Counted from the stretch's first letter, positions 1 to 4,624 are shown. The stretch is 6,225 nt of DNA from an uncultured Porphyromonas sp. (GCF_934359325.1 NZ_CAKRLH010000090.1:1-6225), one strand, 5' to 3'. Notes: a model not told the origin generated them from the sequence alone. A program made the numbers and translations.

Positions 1-52
1 CGTCCCACGGTCTCTCCGAGAGGTACTCGACCCTGGAGGTGAAACGCGGGGG

Positions 53-83
53 CAAAGGTACGAAATATCTCCTTGCCCCTCAA
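53..83 (-). promoter_or_regulatory. Bacteroidota-type promoter pointing off the left edge
   Basis: Read on the minus strand, TACCTTTG at 60-53 matches the Bacteroidota -7 consensus TAnnTTTG. A TTG at 83-81 lies exactly 20 bases upstream, the expected -33 spacing. It starts 14 bp beyond the stop codon of the amidotransferase gene, so it probably begins a separate transcription unit leftward. The roughly 45 bases of leader inside the window contain no ATG. They include a short hairpin (4-bp arms with a 3-base loop near 12-22). I could not tell whether the product is a protein or an RNA. Confidence 0.65.
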
Positions 84-96
84 GTCCCCGACCGAG

Positions 97-669
97 TCAG
101 AGAGTGCGACACCAGTCTCTCAGAAGCAGACCTCCCTGAGGGGTGAGTATACTCTCGGGATGGAACTGTAGCCCCGTCAGCGGGAGCGTCCTGTGCCGGA
201 TCGCCATCACCACCCCGTCCTCCACCGTGTCGGCCAGGATGCTGATCTGACTACGGCTCTCGTCGGTCTCCCTGAGGGCCCAGCTGTGGTACCGCCCTAC
301 GGTCATCGGCGGGTAGGATCGGTCTCGCCAAGTGATGCGCGACGCAACGCCATGCCGGGGGTGGTCCAGCCGATAGAGCTCCATACCGTAGAGCGTCCCT
401 ATCTCCTGATGCCCCATACAGACCCCGAGGACGGGGAGGGGCTCCAGTACCTCCGCCTGTCGTCTGAGGAAGCGGAGCGACAGGGGATGCTCCTCCACGA
501 CGCCGGGACCGGGCGAGAGCACCACACCGTCGGCACCGTCCAGGACGCCCGGCTCGGCGAGCGCCTCCTCGGGGATCACCCTCACCTCAGCCCCGCACCC
601 CTCGCGGAGGAGCTGGGCAAGGTTGTAGACAAAGGAGTCCCGCTGGTCTATGAGATAGAGTTTTTTCAT
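97..669 (-). CDS. pabA: Glutamine amidotransferase subunit of aminodeoxychorismate/anthranilate synthase (PabA/TrpG)
   Basis: This is a class I (triad) glutamine amidotransferase of 190 residues, normal length for a free-standing PabA/TrpG. It hydrolyses glutamine and passes ammonia to a chorismate-binding partner (PabB or TrpE) to make 4-amino-4-deoxychorismate for folate or anthranilate for tryptophan. Visible landmarks are SPGPG at 52-56, the nucleophile elbow GVCMGHQ at 82-88 with catalytic Cys84, YHS at 127-129, and QFHPES at 168-173 with catalytic His170 and Glu172. All three triad residues are present, so the enzyme should be active. The elbow has Met where Leu is more usual, a minor change. 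It lies 27 bp after the YigZ-family stop and is probably the last gene of that operon. The chorismate-binding subunit is not in the window. PabA and TrpG cannot be told apart by sequence alone and one protein can serve both, so the symbol is tentative. Confidence 0.85.
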   Translation of the reverse strand: MKKLYLIDQRDSFVYNLAQLLREGCGAEVRVIPEEALAEPGVLDGADGVVLSPGPGVVEEHPLSLRFLRRQAEVLEPLPVLGVCMGHQEIGTLYGMELYRLDHPRHGVASRITWRDRSYPPMTVGRYHSWALRETDESRSQISILADTVEDGVVMAIRHRTLPLTGLQFHPESILTPQGGLLLRDWCRTL

Positions 670-696
670 ACGATATAGTAAAGGCTCCGGACACCC

Positions 697-1332
697 CTAA
701 GAAGTTTGCTCCTCCGGGTCGGGGTCCATACGGAGGTAATAGAGCGACCGGGCAGCCTCGAGGAAGAGTGGCAGGCGGGCGTCCTCCACCGCCACCTGCC
801 ATATATATCCCTCCAGGTCGGAGGTGGAGTCAAGTGTCTCCGCCTCGTAGTCCCTCAGGAGCATCATCACCGGATTGATCCGATCGTAAGGGAAGCGCAG
901 GGTGAGCGCGGTCGTGAGGAGCGTCTCCTCGATCGGCGCATCATCGAGCGCCAGTCGGGCCGCCTCGCGGTAGGCGACGATTAGCCCTGAGGTGCCGAGG
1001 AGCTTGCCGCCGAAGTAGCGTACCACAGTCACCACGACATTGGTCAGCTCGAGGGCATGGATCCTCCCGAGGATCGGCTTCCCCGCCGTGGAGGAGGGCT
1101 CCCCGTCATCGCTGCACCGCTCCTCCCGCTCCCGGATGCCGACCACATAGGCCCAGCAGCAGTGGCGTGCATCGTGGTACTTGGCGCGCTCCTCCTCGAC
1201 CACTGCCATCGCCTCCTCCACCGAGGTGACCGGGACTGCCCGTGAGATGAAGCGACTCCGCAGCTCGCTGTAGAGCCCAGCTCCCTCCCCGGTGAGGGAG
1301 CGGTAGGAAGTGATGGGTGTCTCGTCACTCAT
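697..1332 (-). CDS. YigZ/IMPACT-family protein (UPF0029)
   Basis: This 211-residue protein belongs to the YigZ/IMPACT family, whose bacterial members are usually near 200 residues. The diagnostic N-terminal domain is clear: HCCWAY at about 57-62, DGEPSSTAGKPIL at about 76-88, and VRYFGGKLLGTSGLIVAY at about 104-121. The less conserved C-terminal part (about 125-205) fits the second domain of the family. The bacterial function is not settled; eukaryotic IMPACT relates to translational control, and ligand or nucleic-acid binding has been suggested for YigZ. I chose ATG at 1332, giving a protein that starts MSDETPITSYRSL. An upstream ATG at 1374 would add 14 residues deep inside the preceding HAD gene. 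The chosen start overlaps the HAD stop by 8 bp (ATGAGTGA), typical of translational coupling. The amidotransferase follows after 27 bp. Confidence 0.88.
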   Translation of the reverse strand: MSDETPITSYRSLTGEGAGLYSELRSRFISRAVPVTSVEEAMAVVEEERAKYHDARHCCWAYVVGIREREERCSDDGEPSSTAGKPILGRIHALELTNVVVTVVRYFGGKLLGTSGLIVAYREAARLALDDAPIEETLLTTALTLRFPYDRINPVMMLLRDYEAETLDSTSDLEGYIWQVAVEDARLPLFLEAARSLYYLRMDPDPEEQTS

Positions 1333-1951
1333 GGCGGCGTAGCTTCTCCAGGTCACTCCGCCAGTCGGAGCCATTCATCGGGCGAAGGGTCCTCATCCCG
1401 AGCTGACTCGCTGCCCGGACATTCTCCTCCCGATCATCGATATAAATGGTCTCCCGGGGGTCCAGACCATTCTCCTCTAAGATCAGGTGGTAAAACCGAG
1501 GGTCGGGCTTCTTCATATGAAGGAGGTGAGAGGCGTAGCAGCGCTCGAAGTAGCTCTCCAGCGACTCGCCGGAGGGGAGGAAGCGGGGCGACCGATAGTA
1601 GTCGTAGAGGAAGGCATTGGTATTGGTGGCGAGGAAGAGCCGACAGTTGGTCAGCTGCTCCCGGAGATAGTCCAGCTTGTAGAGCTCCACCTCGCCCGCA
1701 TAGCCGACGAGCGCCCAGGTAAAGTCCTCCACGGTGAGGGCATGACCATATCTCCGACGGACGAGATCGAGGCACTCTTCCTTGGAGAACCGTCCCACCT
1801 CCAGGTCAGGGAAGAGCCCCTCCGCAGGATAGGGCGAGAGCAGGTGGCGCGCCTCCACGAAGCCGAGCCGGTCGAAGCGGCGGAGACTCTCCTCAGGGCG
1901 GTCTATCAGCAACACCCCGCCCAGGTCGAAGATGATATTTCGGACACTCAT
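1325..1951 (-). CDS. HAD-superfamily hydrolase, subfamily IA (YihX-like phosphatase)
   Basis: This 208-residue cytoplasmic protein carries all four HAD motifs. Motif I is IIFDLGGVL with nucleophile Asp9. Motif II is LFLATNTN with Thr109. Motif III is KKPDP with Lys148. Motif IV is IYIDDREENV with Asp172 and Asp173. The helical cap between motifs I and II (about residues 18-90) fits subfamily IA. Gly11 stands at the Asp+2 position, where many HAD phosphatases have a second, general acid/base Asp. The same DLGxV pattern occurs in YihX-type sugar-phosphate phosphatases, so this is a subgroup trait and not clear damage. The substrate cannot be read from sequence. The start overlaps the stop of the upstream regulator in an ATGA (4 bp), and its own stop overlaps the YigZ-family start, so the three genes are very probably co-transcribed and translationally coupled. 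Confidence 0.88.
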   Translation of the reverse strand: MSVRNIIFDLGGVLLIDRPEESLRRFDRLGFVEARHLLSPYPAEGLFPDLEVGRFSKEECLDLVRRRYGHALTVEDFTWALVGYAGEVELYKLDYLREQLTNCRLFLATNTNAFLYDYYRSPRFLPSGESLESYFERCYASHLLHMKKPDPRFYHLILEENGLDPRETIYIDDREENVRAASQLGMRTLRPMNGSDWRSDLEKLRRHE

Positions 1952-3018
1952 ACGGTCAGACGTCTGGAGACGATCTCGATGACATTATAGATCGCCACGA
2001 CATCCGATACATGGAGGTCGAAGTCGTGGTAAAAGGGATTGAGCGAGTGTAGCCGGAAGAGTCCCCGGGCAGGATCCTGAGCCACCACCTGCTTGATCAC
2101 GATCCCCTCGGTCCGGGTAACGAAGATGAAGTAGAGCCAGTCGCGGGTGTGGAGACCGTCGAGCCAGTAGTCCCGATCTACACTACGCGCCAGTACCCGG
2201 TCTCCCTCGGCAAGCCCCTTACTGGTGCCATCGTCCATCGAGTCGCCTCGTATGGTAAATATGCGATAGGTCCCGCGATAGGGGCGATCCACCGGCACCT
2301 CGATCATCCGCACGCCCTCCGGATCAGGGTCGCCGAAGCTGGTGAGCGTCCCGGCAACCGCCGGATCCTCGACGAGGGGAAACCTCATCGTCTGCGAGGG
2401 AATGTAAGGGATGGCTGTACTGATCGCCGCGGTCTCCTCATCCAGCTCCTCCGGTACCTCGTGCTCCTTGCGGGAGCCCTCAGGGGTCCTCAGCATCGGT
2501 CCGACTCCGGCATAGAGCCAGTCGCGGCTATACTTGGGGTACCGCTCCAGGATCTTGTCCAGCGTTCCGTCCTGCGGTCTCTGTCCATAGCGGGTGATGC
2601 GGAAGAGCGTCGATGCACTGCTCAGCCCAACCTCCTTAGTCATCTCTCCATAGGTGAGTCCCTCCCGCTCCATCAGATGGCTGACCCGGTCACTCCGGGT
2701 CGGATGAGGCGAAGTAGAGAAGACCTCCCCATCAGCGAGCATCTCCCCCACCCCATCCACCATCCAGTCGCGGGAGAATATGCCCTCAAAGGCTCCGAGG
2801 AAGGCATCGATCAGCCGAAGGGACATATAAGTCCCGCCTCGGGAGAGAGCGGATCGGACGGAGGACCGATTGACCCCCATGCGGAGCGCGACATCGTCGG
2901 TCGTCTCAACGAAATTGTGCGACCTCAGGTAGTCGTACGCCTGTAGCATACGATCCCGCTGTCCCTTCCGGGAGGCGGTCTTGCGGCTCCTCTGTTTTCT
3001 GGGCTTCTCCTTAGGCAT
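1948..3018 (-). CDS. LexA/CI-like repressor: two tandem HTH domains plus S24 self-cleaving peptidase domain
   Basis: This is a 356-residue transcription regulator. A basic N-terminal tail (residues 2-23, KPRKQRSRK) is followed by a first HTH-like domain (about 24-94) ending SRDWMVDGVGEML, and a second XRE-like HTH domain (about 109-176) ending SRDWLYAGVGPML. The matching endings point to an internal duplication. An acidic linker leads to a peptidase S24 domain (about 215-352). The domain has GDSM with nucleophile Ser260 and IVIKQV with general-base Lys309. An Ala222-Gly223 pair upstream fits the LexA/CI cleavage site. The protein should therefore bind DNA as a repressor and lose activity by RecA-stimulated or other self-cleavage; this is inferred from the family. 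The start is ATG at 3018. A longer in-frame start at 3138 is rejected because it lies upstream of the promoter boxes and inside a terminator hairpin. The gene heads an operon with HAD, YigZ-family and pabA genes. Confidence 0.87.
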   Translation of the reverse strand: MPKEKPRKQRSRKTASRKGQRDRMLQAYDYLRSHNFVETTDDVALRMGVNRSSVRSALSRGGTYMSLRLIDAFLGAFEGIFSRDWMVDGVGEMLADGEVFSTSPHPTRSDRVSHLMEREGLTYGEMTKEVGLSSASTLFRITRYGQRPQDGTLDKILERYPKYSRDWLYAGVGPMLRTPEGSRKEHEVPEELDEETAAISTAIPYIPSQTMRFPLVEDPAVAGTLTSFGDPDPEGVRMIEVPVDRPYRGTYRIFTIRGDSMDDGTSKGLAEGDRVLARSVDRDYWLDGLHTRDWLYFIFVTRTEGIVIKQVVAQDPARGLFRLHSLNPFYHDFDLHVSDVVAIYNVIEIVSRRLTV

Positions 3019-3031
3019 AGTGCTTATACTT

Positions 3032-3070
3032 CCTATGCAAAGATAGTTATAATAATCACTTTTGCAAAGG
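3032..3070 (-). promoter_or_regulatory. Operon promoter with an overlapping inverted repeat (possible autoregulatory operator)
   Basis: On the minus strand TATCTTTG at 3045-3038 matches TAnnTTTG and a TTTG sits at 3068-3065, with 19 bases between the TTG and the -7 box. The regulator ATG begins only about 20 bases beyond the -7 box, so the leader is very short. The two boxes lie in the arms of an imperfect inverted repeat: 3032-3041 reads CCTATGCAAA and 3061-3070 read in reverse is CCTTTGCAAA, around an AT-rich centre. A dimeric repressor bound there would cover both boxes. The promoter is well supported; the operator role is inference. Confidence 0.72.
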
Positions 3071-3100
3071 ATGAAGCAGGATCCCGAGGGGAGAGGGCAT

Positions 3101-3139
3101 AAAAAGATGAAGCCCCCGATTGTCACAACCGGAGGCATC
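3101..3139 (-). terminator. Intrinsic terminator after the tRNA-Arg pair
   Basis: The minus-strand RNA folds into a GC-rich hairpin between 3139 and 3106. The main stem is GCCTCCG against CGGGGGC, closed at its base by GAU:AUC with a 3-base bulge. Five U residues (3105-3101) follow. It stands 37 bases after the last tRNA-Arg 3' end and just upstream of the regulator promoter, so it separates the two transcription units. Confidence 0.75.
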
Positions 3140-3175
3140 CAAAGTGATGTTTAACAAATTAAATACGCAAAAAAG

Positions 3176-3249
3176 TGACCCGGATAGGATTCAAACCTAT
3201 AACCTTCTGATCCGTAGTCAGATGCTCTATTCAGTTGAGCTACCGGGCC
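3176..3249 (-). tRNA. tRNA-Arg(ACG), distal copy
   Basis: This 74-nt cloverleaf has acceptor GGCCCGG/CCGGGTC, D stem GCTC/GAGC, anticodon stem TCTGA/TCAGA with loop CTACGGA, and T stem ATAGG/CCTAT. Anticodon ACG is at 3215-3213 and would read CGU and, after A34 deamination, CGC and CGA. CCA is not encoded. It is identical to the proximal copy (3299-3372) except for the pair at positions 4 and 69, which is C-G here and U-A there. Both copies have a G2-U71 wobble. It is co-transcribed with the other copy from the promoter at 3407-3437. Confidence 0.95.
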
Positions 3250-3269
3250 GAAGTATGGTCACCCACACT

Positions 3270-3294
3270 CCGAGACAGTCAGTGCGACTGTCGG
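3270..3294 (-). other. Hairpin in the spacer between the tandem tRNA-Arg genes
   Basis: CCGA at 3270-3273 pairs with TCGG at 3291-3294 and CAGTC at 3276-3280 pairs with GACTG at 3286-3290. There is a 2-base bulge and a 5-base loop. It lies in the 49-bp spacer of the dicistronic tRNA transcript and has no U run after it, so it is more likely a processing or folding element than a terminator. Confidence 0.5.
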
Positions 3295-3298
3295 GAAG

Positions 3299-3372
3299 TG
3301 ACTCGGATAGGATTCAAACCTATAACCTTCTGATCCGTAGTCAGATGCTCTATTCAGTTGAGCTACCGAGCC
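3299..3372 (-). tRNA. tRNA-Arg(ACG), proximal copy
   Basis: This 74-nt tRNA-Arg has acceptor GGCTCGG/CCGAGTC, anticodon ACG at 3338-3336, and a D arm, anticodon arm and T arm identical to the copy at 3176-3249. The only two differences form one base pair (U4-A69 instead of C4-G69), so the fold is kept. CCA is not encoded. It is transcribed first of the two, with a leader of roughly 30 nt from the promoter at 3407-3437. Confidence 0.95.
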
Positions 3373-3406
3373 GTCAAGCAGATCTCCCGACCCCCGCTTG
3401 TGACTG

Positions 3407-3437
3407 CAAAGGTACAATATTTAGATAAGTTCTCCAA
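3407..3437 (-). promoter_or_regulatory. Promoter of the tRNA-Arg pair
   Basis: Minus-strand TACCTTTG at 3414-3407 matches the -7 consensus TAnnTTTG, and TTG at 3437-3435 lies exactly 20 bases upstream. It precedes the proximal tRNA 5' end by about 35 bases. The MITE at 3472-3646 begins 35 bp upstream of the -33 box and leaves the promoter intact. Confidence 0.8.
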
Positions 3438-3466
3438 GGACTCCCGGCAGAGTCCGCAGGGCTAAC

Positions 3467-3651
3467 GCATTGAGACCTTTGCAAAACGTTCTTTCGCCGA
3501 AAAAGCACCGCTTTTTCGGCAGGGACTTTGCAGAACACCTCAGATGCAAGGAACTGAGAGTGAGGGCGAAGGGAGTGTGATTACACACATGACCAAGCCC
3601 GAATCTCGAAAGTGACGCCGCAGACGGGGTATTATGCAAAGGTCTCGCATT
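3467..3651. mobile_element. 175-bp MITE with 12-bp perfect inverted repeats and 5-bp target duplication
   Basis: The element spans 3472-3646. It begins GAGACCTTTGCA and ends TGCAAAGGTCTC, perfect 12-bp terminal inverted repeats. The 5-bp sequence GCATT flanks it directly on both sides (3467-3471 and 3647-3651). There is no transposase, so it depends on an element elsewhere. From memory, IS1126-type IS5-family elements of Porphyromonas have 12-bp ends and 5-bp duplications, which fits. Inside, 3496-3520 is a perfect 11-bp hairpin (GCCGAAAAAGC, 3-base loop). A minus-strand open frame crosses the element (3421-3639) but looks spurious. The intact duplication suggests a fairly recent insertion. 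Confidence 0.88.
3496..3520. repeat. Perfect 11-bp inverted repeat inside the MITE
   Basis: GCCGAAAAAGC at 3496-3506 and its exact complement at 3510-3520 are separated by only ACC. It is symmetric on both strands and has A/T tracts inside the stem, but no U run after it on either strand, so it is more likely a structural element of the MITE end than a terminator. Confidence 0.8.
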
Positions 3652-3825
3652 TGAGTTTTACCTCGCCCACCCGATCCCGCAGGGGCTTACCCGCCGGTCC
3701 CCCTCCTCATTCACCCCGCCCCTGTACGATGCCACATTCATCCCCTATGCCACGGTAGGCGGATCCCGTCAGGGATCCCCGGTGCCGGAGAGTATTGTGC
3801 TGGGCAGGTAAGAGTTCGGTGAATT

Positions 3826-3841
3826 CTAAACCCGGGTTTAG
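3826..3841. repeat. 16-bp perfect palindrome
   Basis: CTAAACCCGGGTTTAG is a complete palindrome with no spacer. It lies inside the degraded coding stretch and supplies two of its in-frame stops (TAA at 3827, TAG at 3839). Such a site could bind a dimeric protein or be a short inserted sequence. Nothing around it identifies a role. Confidence 0.7.
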
Positions 3842-3938
3842 TTTGGGGTCGCAGACCTGACGCATCTGAGCTATACAGTAAGCTATCTGAAGCCCGTCAG
3901 AGAGGCTGATGCTTAGGTATGCGGATGGGTGGTGTCTC

Positions 3939-3968
3939 TTATCAAGACTTTTGCAAAGGTCTCTTATC
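3939..3968. mobile_element. Collapsed 20-bp IS/MITE footprint with target duplication
   Basis: The 20 bp at 3944-3963 read AAGACTTTTGCAAAGGTCTC. The last 12 equal the right end of the MITE at 3472-3646, and the first 12 match its left end with two changes. The two ends share the central TTTGCAAA. TTATC flanks it directly on both sides (3939-3943 and 3964-3968). This looks like an element that lost its whole interior and left two fused ends. It sits inside the coding remnant and shifts its frame by 25 bp. Confidence 0.72.
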
Positions 3969-4225
3969 GCTCATCTCCGATGTGACGGCGACCCGCAAGG
4001 GGTCGGGATACGAAATAAACGCTTATACATCGGTCTTCGCCACTTCGTGGCTCGACCGATGCCTACGGACGGGCATCCTTGCGGATGCGGTTACGCTGCC
4101 GATGGACGAGTCTCAAACGCGTCAGCCCTGGCAATCTCACCTTCAAGGGAGACCTCCTCGCCGAGTTCGCCGACTTCCCCGGCGTGTCGCTGTAACCCAT
4201 CCTAACCTGCTCTGAGTATACGAGA

Positions 4226-4263
4226 GACCCGCCTATACTCGCATAACCGAGTATAAGCGAGTC
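4226..4263 (-). repeat. Hairpin, diverged second copy of the tRNA-Ser 3' flank
   Basis: Arms at 4226-4239 and 4250-4263 enclose a 10-base loop. As plus-strand RNA two of the 14 positions would be C-A mismatches. As minus-strand RNA the same positions are G-U pairs, so all 14 pair. The copy at 4473-4514 has the same loop size. A further TATACTC-complementary GAGTATA at 4214-4220 could pair with 4234-4240 instead, giving a mutually exclusive fold. The similarity continues to 4279, covering the equivalent of the tRNA-Ser 3' end. Confidence 0.6.
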
Positions 4264-4311
4264 ACTTGGGCGGATAGTGTCGCACCCTCCGGGGTGTGTG
4301 ATTTGGAACAG

Positions 4312-4348
4312 GAGGTGACCACCCTACCCCGGGCGGTCACCTCTTTTT
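4312..4348 (+). terminator. Plus-strand intrinsic terminator
   Basis: GAGGTGACC at 4312-4320 pairs perfectly with GGTCACCTC at 4335-4343, and TTTTT follows directly at 4344-4348. There is no U run on the opposite strand. No intact plus-strand gene precedes it. The likely former client is the degraded coding sequence ending at 4195. Confidence 0.75.
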
Positions 4349-4381
4349 GTGTAGTTCTGAACGAGCTACTTAACACCCACA

Positions 4382-4422
4382 TACCCCAAAATGGGGTAAA
4401 TGGAAATTTGTACCCCATTTTT
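4382..4422. terminator. Probable bidirectional terminator with alternative pairing
   Basis: AAAATGGGGTA at 4388-4398 pairs over 11 bp with TACCCCATTTT at 4411-4421. On the plus strand this ends in a T run (4418-4422). On the minus strand TGGGGTA/TACCCCA is followed by TTTT. It can therefore stop plus-strand reads and the minus-strand tRNA-Ser transcript. A third segment, TACCCCA at 4382-4388, can pair with 4392-4398 instead, so two folds compete. Confidence 0.6.
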
Positions 4423-4472
4423 AGTCCAGTCCTACCCTCTTCCCCCACTTCTGAGCCACACGCAAGACACAG

Positions 4473-4514
4473 ACAACCCGCTTATACTGCTGTAACCGAG
4501 TATAAGCGGGTTGT
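4473..4514 (-). repeat. 16-bp perfect hairpin just after tRNA-Ser
   Basis: ACAACCCGCTTATACT at 4473-4488 is exactly complementary to 4499-4514, with a 10-base loop. It begins 5 bases after the tRNA-Ser 3' end on the minus strand, so it forms in the tRNA trailer. No U run follows, so it is not a standard terminator. It may guide 3' processing or block exonucleases. A diverged copy lies at 4226-4263. Confidence 0.8.
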
Positions 4515-4519
4515 TCGGG

Positions 4520-4604
4520 CGGAGAGTGAGGGATTCGAACCCCCGGTAGCTTGCACTACAACGGATTTCGAATCCGCCGCATTCGTCCACTCTGCCAACT
4601 CTCC
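4520..4604 (-). tRNA. tRNA-Ser(CGA)
   Basis: This is an 85-nt class II tRNA. Acceptor GGAGAGT/ACTCTCC encloses an anticodon stem GCGGA/TCCGT with loop TTCGAAA. Anticodon CGA at 4570-4568 reads UCG. The long variable arm has a GTAG/CTAC stem typical of tRNA-Ser, and the T arm is GGGGG-TTCGAAT-CCCTC. The discriminator is G and CCA is not encoded. It lies 33 bp beyond the porin stop and has its own promoter element. Confidence 0.95.
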
Positions 4605-4616
4605 TTAGATGTGTGG

Positions 4617-4624
4617 CAAAGGTA
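4617..4624 (-). promoter_or_regulatory. -7 promoter element for tRNA-Ser
   Basis: Minus-strand TACCTTTG at 4624-4617 is a perfect TAnnTTTG match 12 bases before the tRNA 5' end, so the leader would be only a few bases. I see no good TTG at the -33 distance, which would fall inside the porin 3' end, so the promoter is only half supported. Confidence 0.55.

Larger units (their letters stand above)
3652..4195 (+). pseudogene. Degraded coding remnant, family not recognised
   Basis: Coding-like sequence runs on the plus strand in pieces. From 3653 the frame gives EFYLAHPIPQGLT, later LYDATFIPYATVGGSRQG, then stops at 3809, 3827 and 3839. The same frame resumes with DLTHLSYTVSYLKPVREADA (3854-3913) and a stop at 3914. 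A +1 frame continues up to the small footprint at 3944-3963. Beyond it, in another frame, come SLISDVTATRKGSGYEI and later AVTLPMDE. The first frame returns with VSPGNLTFKGDLLAEFADFP and ends at TAA 4193-4195. Removing the 25-bp footprint plus duplication rejoins the pieces on either side of it in one frame. The first piece is also open leftward if the MITE is removed. No ATG start is evident. Protein family is unknown; in GC-rich DNA some open stretches arise by chance, so this is a moderate call. Two terminator-like hairpins on the same strand follow at 4312 and 4388. Confidence 0.45.

Noticed and set aside
1..52. Possible tRNA or known small RNA at the left edge
   Set aside because: No tRNA D-arm or other recognisable RNA-family motif could be identified in this short partial stretch.
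1333..1374. Fourteen-residue extension of the YigZ-family protein
   Set aside because: It would overlap the HAD gene by 50 bp, and family homology begins after Met at 1332, which gives a normal coupled overlap.
3019..3138. Forty-residue N-terminal extension of the S24 regulator from an ATG at 3138
   Set aside because: It lies upstream of and through the -33/-7 promoter boxes and inside the tRNA terminator hairpin; the ATG at 3018 follows the promoter directly.
3176..3372. Possible CRISPR-like repeat pair of about 74 bp
   Set aside because: The repeats are tRNA genes with full cloverleaf folds; there are only two units and no array.
3120..3428. Plus-strand open frame with an internal protein repeat (DRIQTYNLLIRSQM twice)
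   Set aside because: The repeat is just the antisense of the two tRNA-Arg genes.
3421..3639. Minus-strand 72-residue open frame
   Set aside because: It covers most of the MITE and crosses its left end and target duplication into the tRNA promoter; composition and position suggest a spurious frame.
4311..4319. AGGAGGTGA-like ribosome binding site on the plus strand
   Set aside because: It forms the left arm of the terminator, no plausible start follows, and Bacteroidota rarely rely on such sites.
4233..4448. Minus-strand 71-residue open frame
   Set aside because: It reads through terminator hairpins and repeats, with no family resemblance.
4294..4608. Plus-strand 104-residue open frame
   Set aside because: It runs through two terminators, the trailer hairpin and the antisense of tRNA-Ser.
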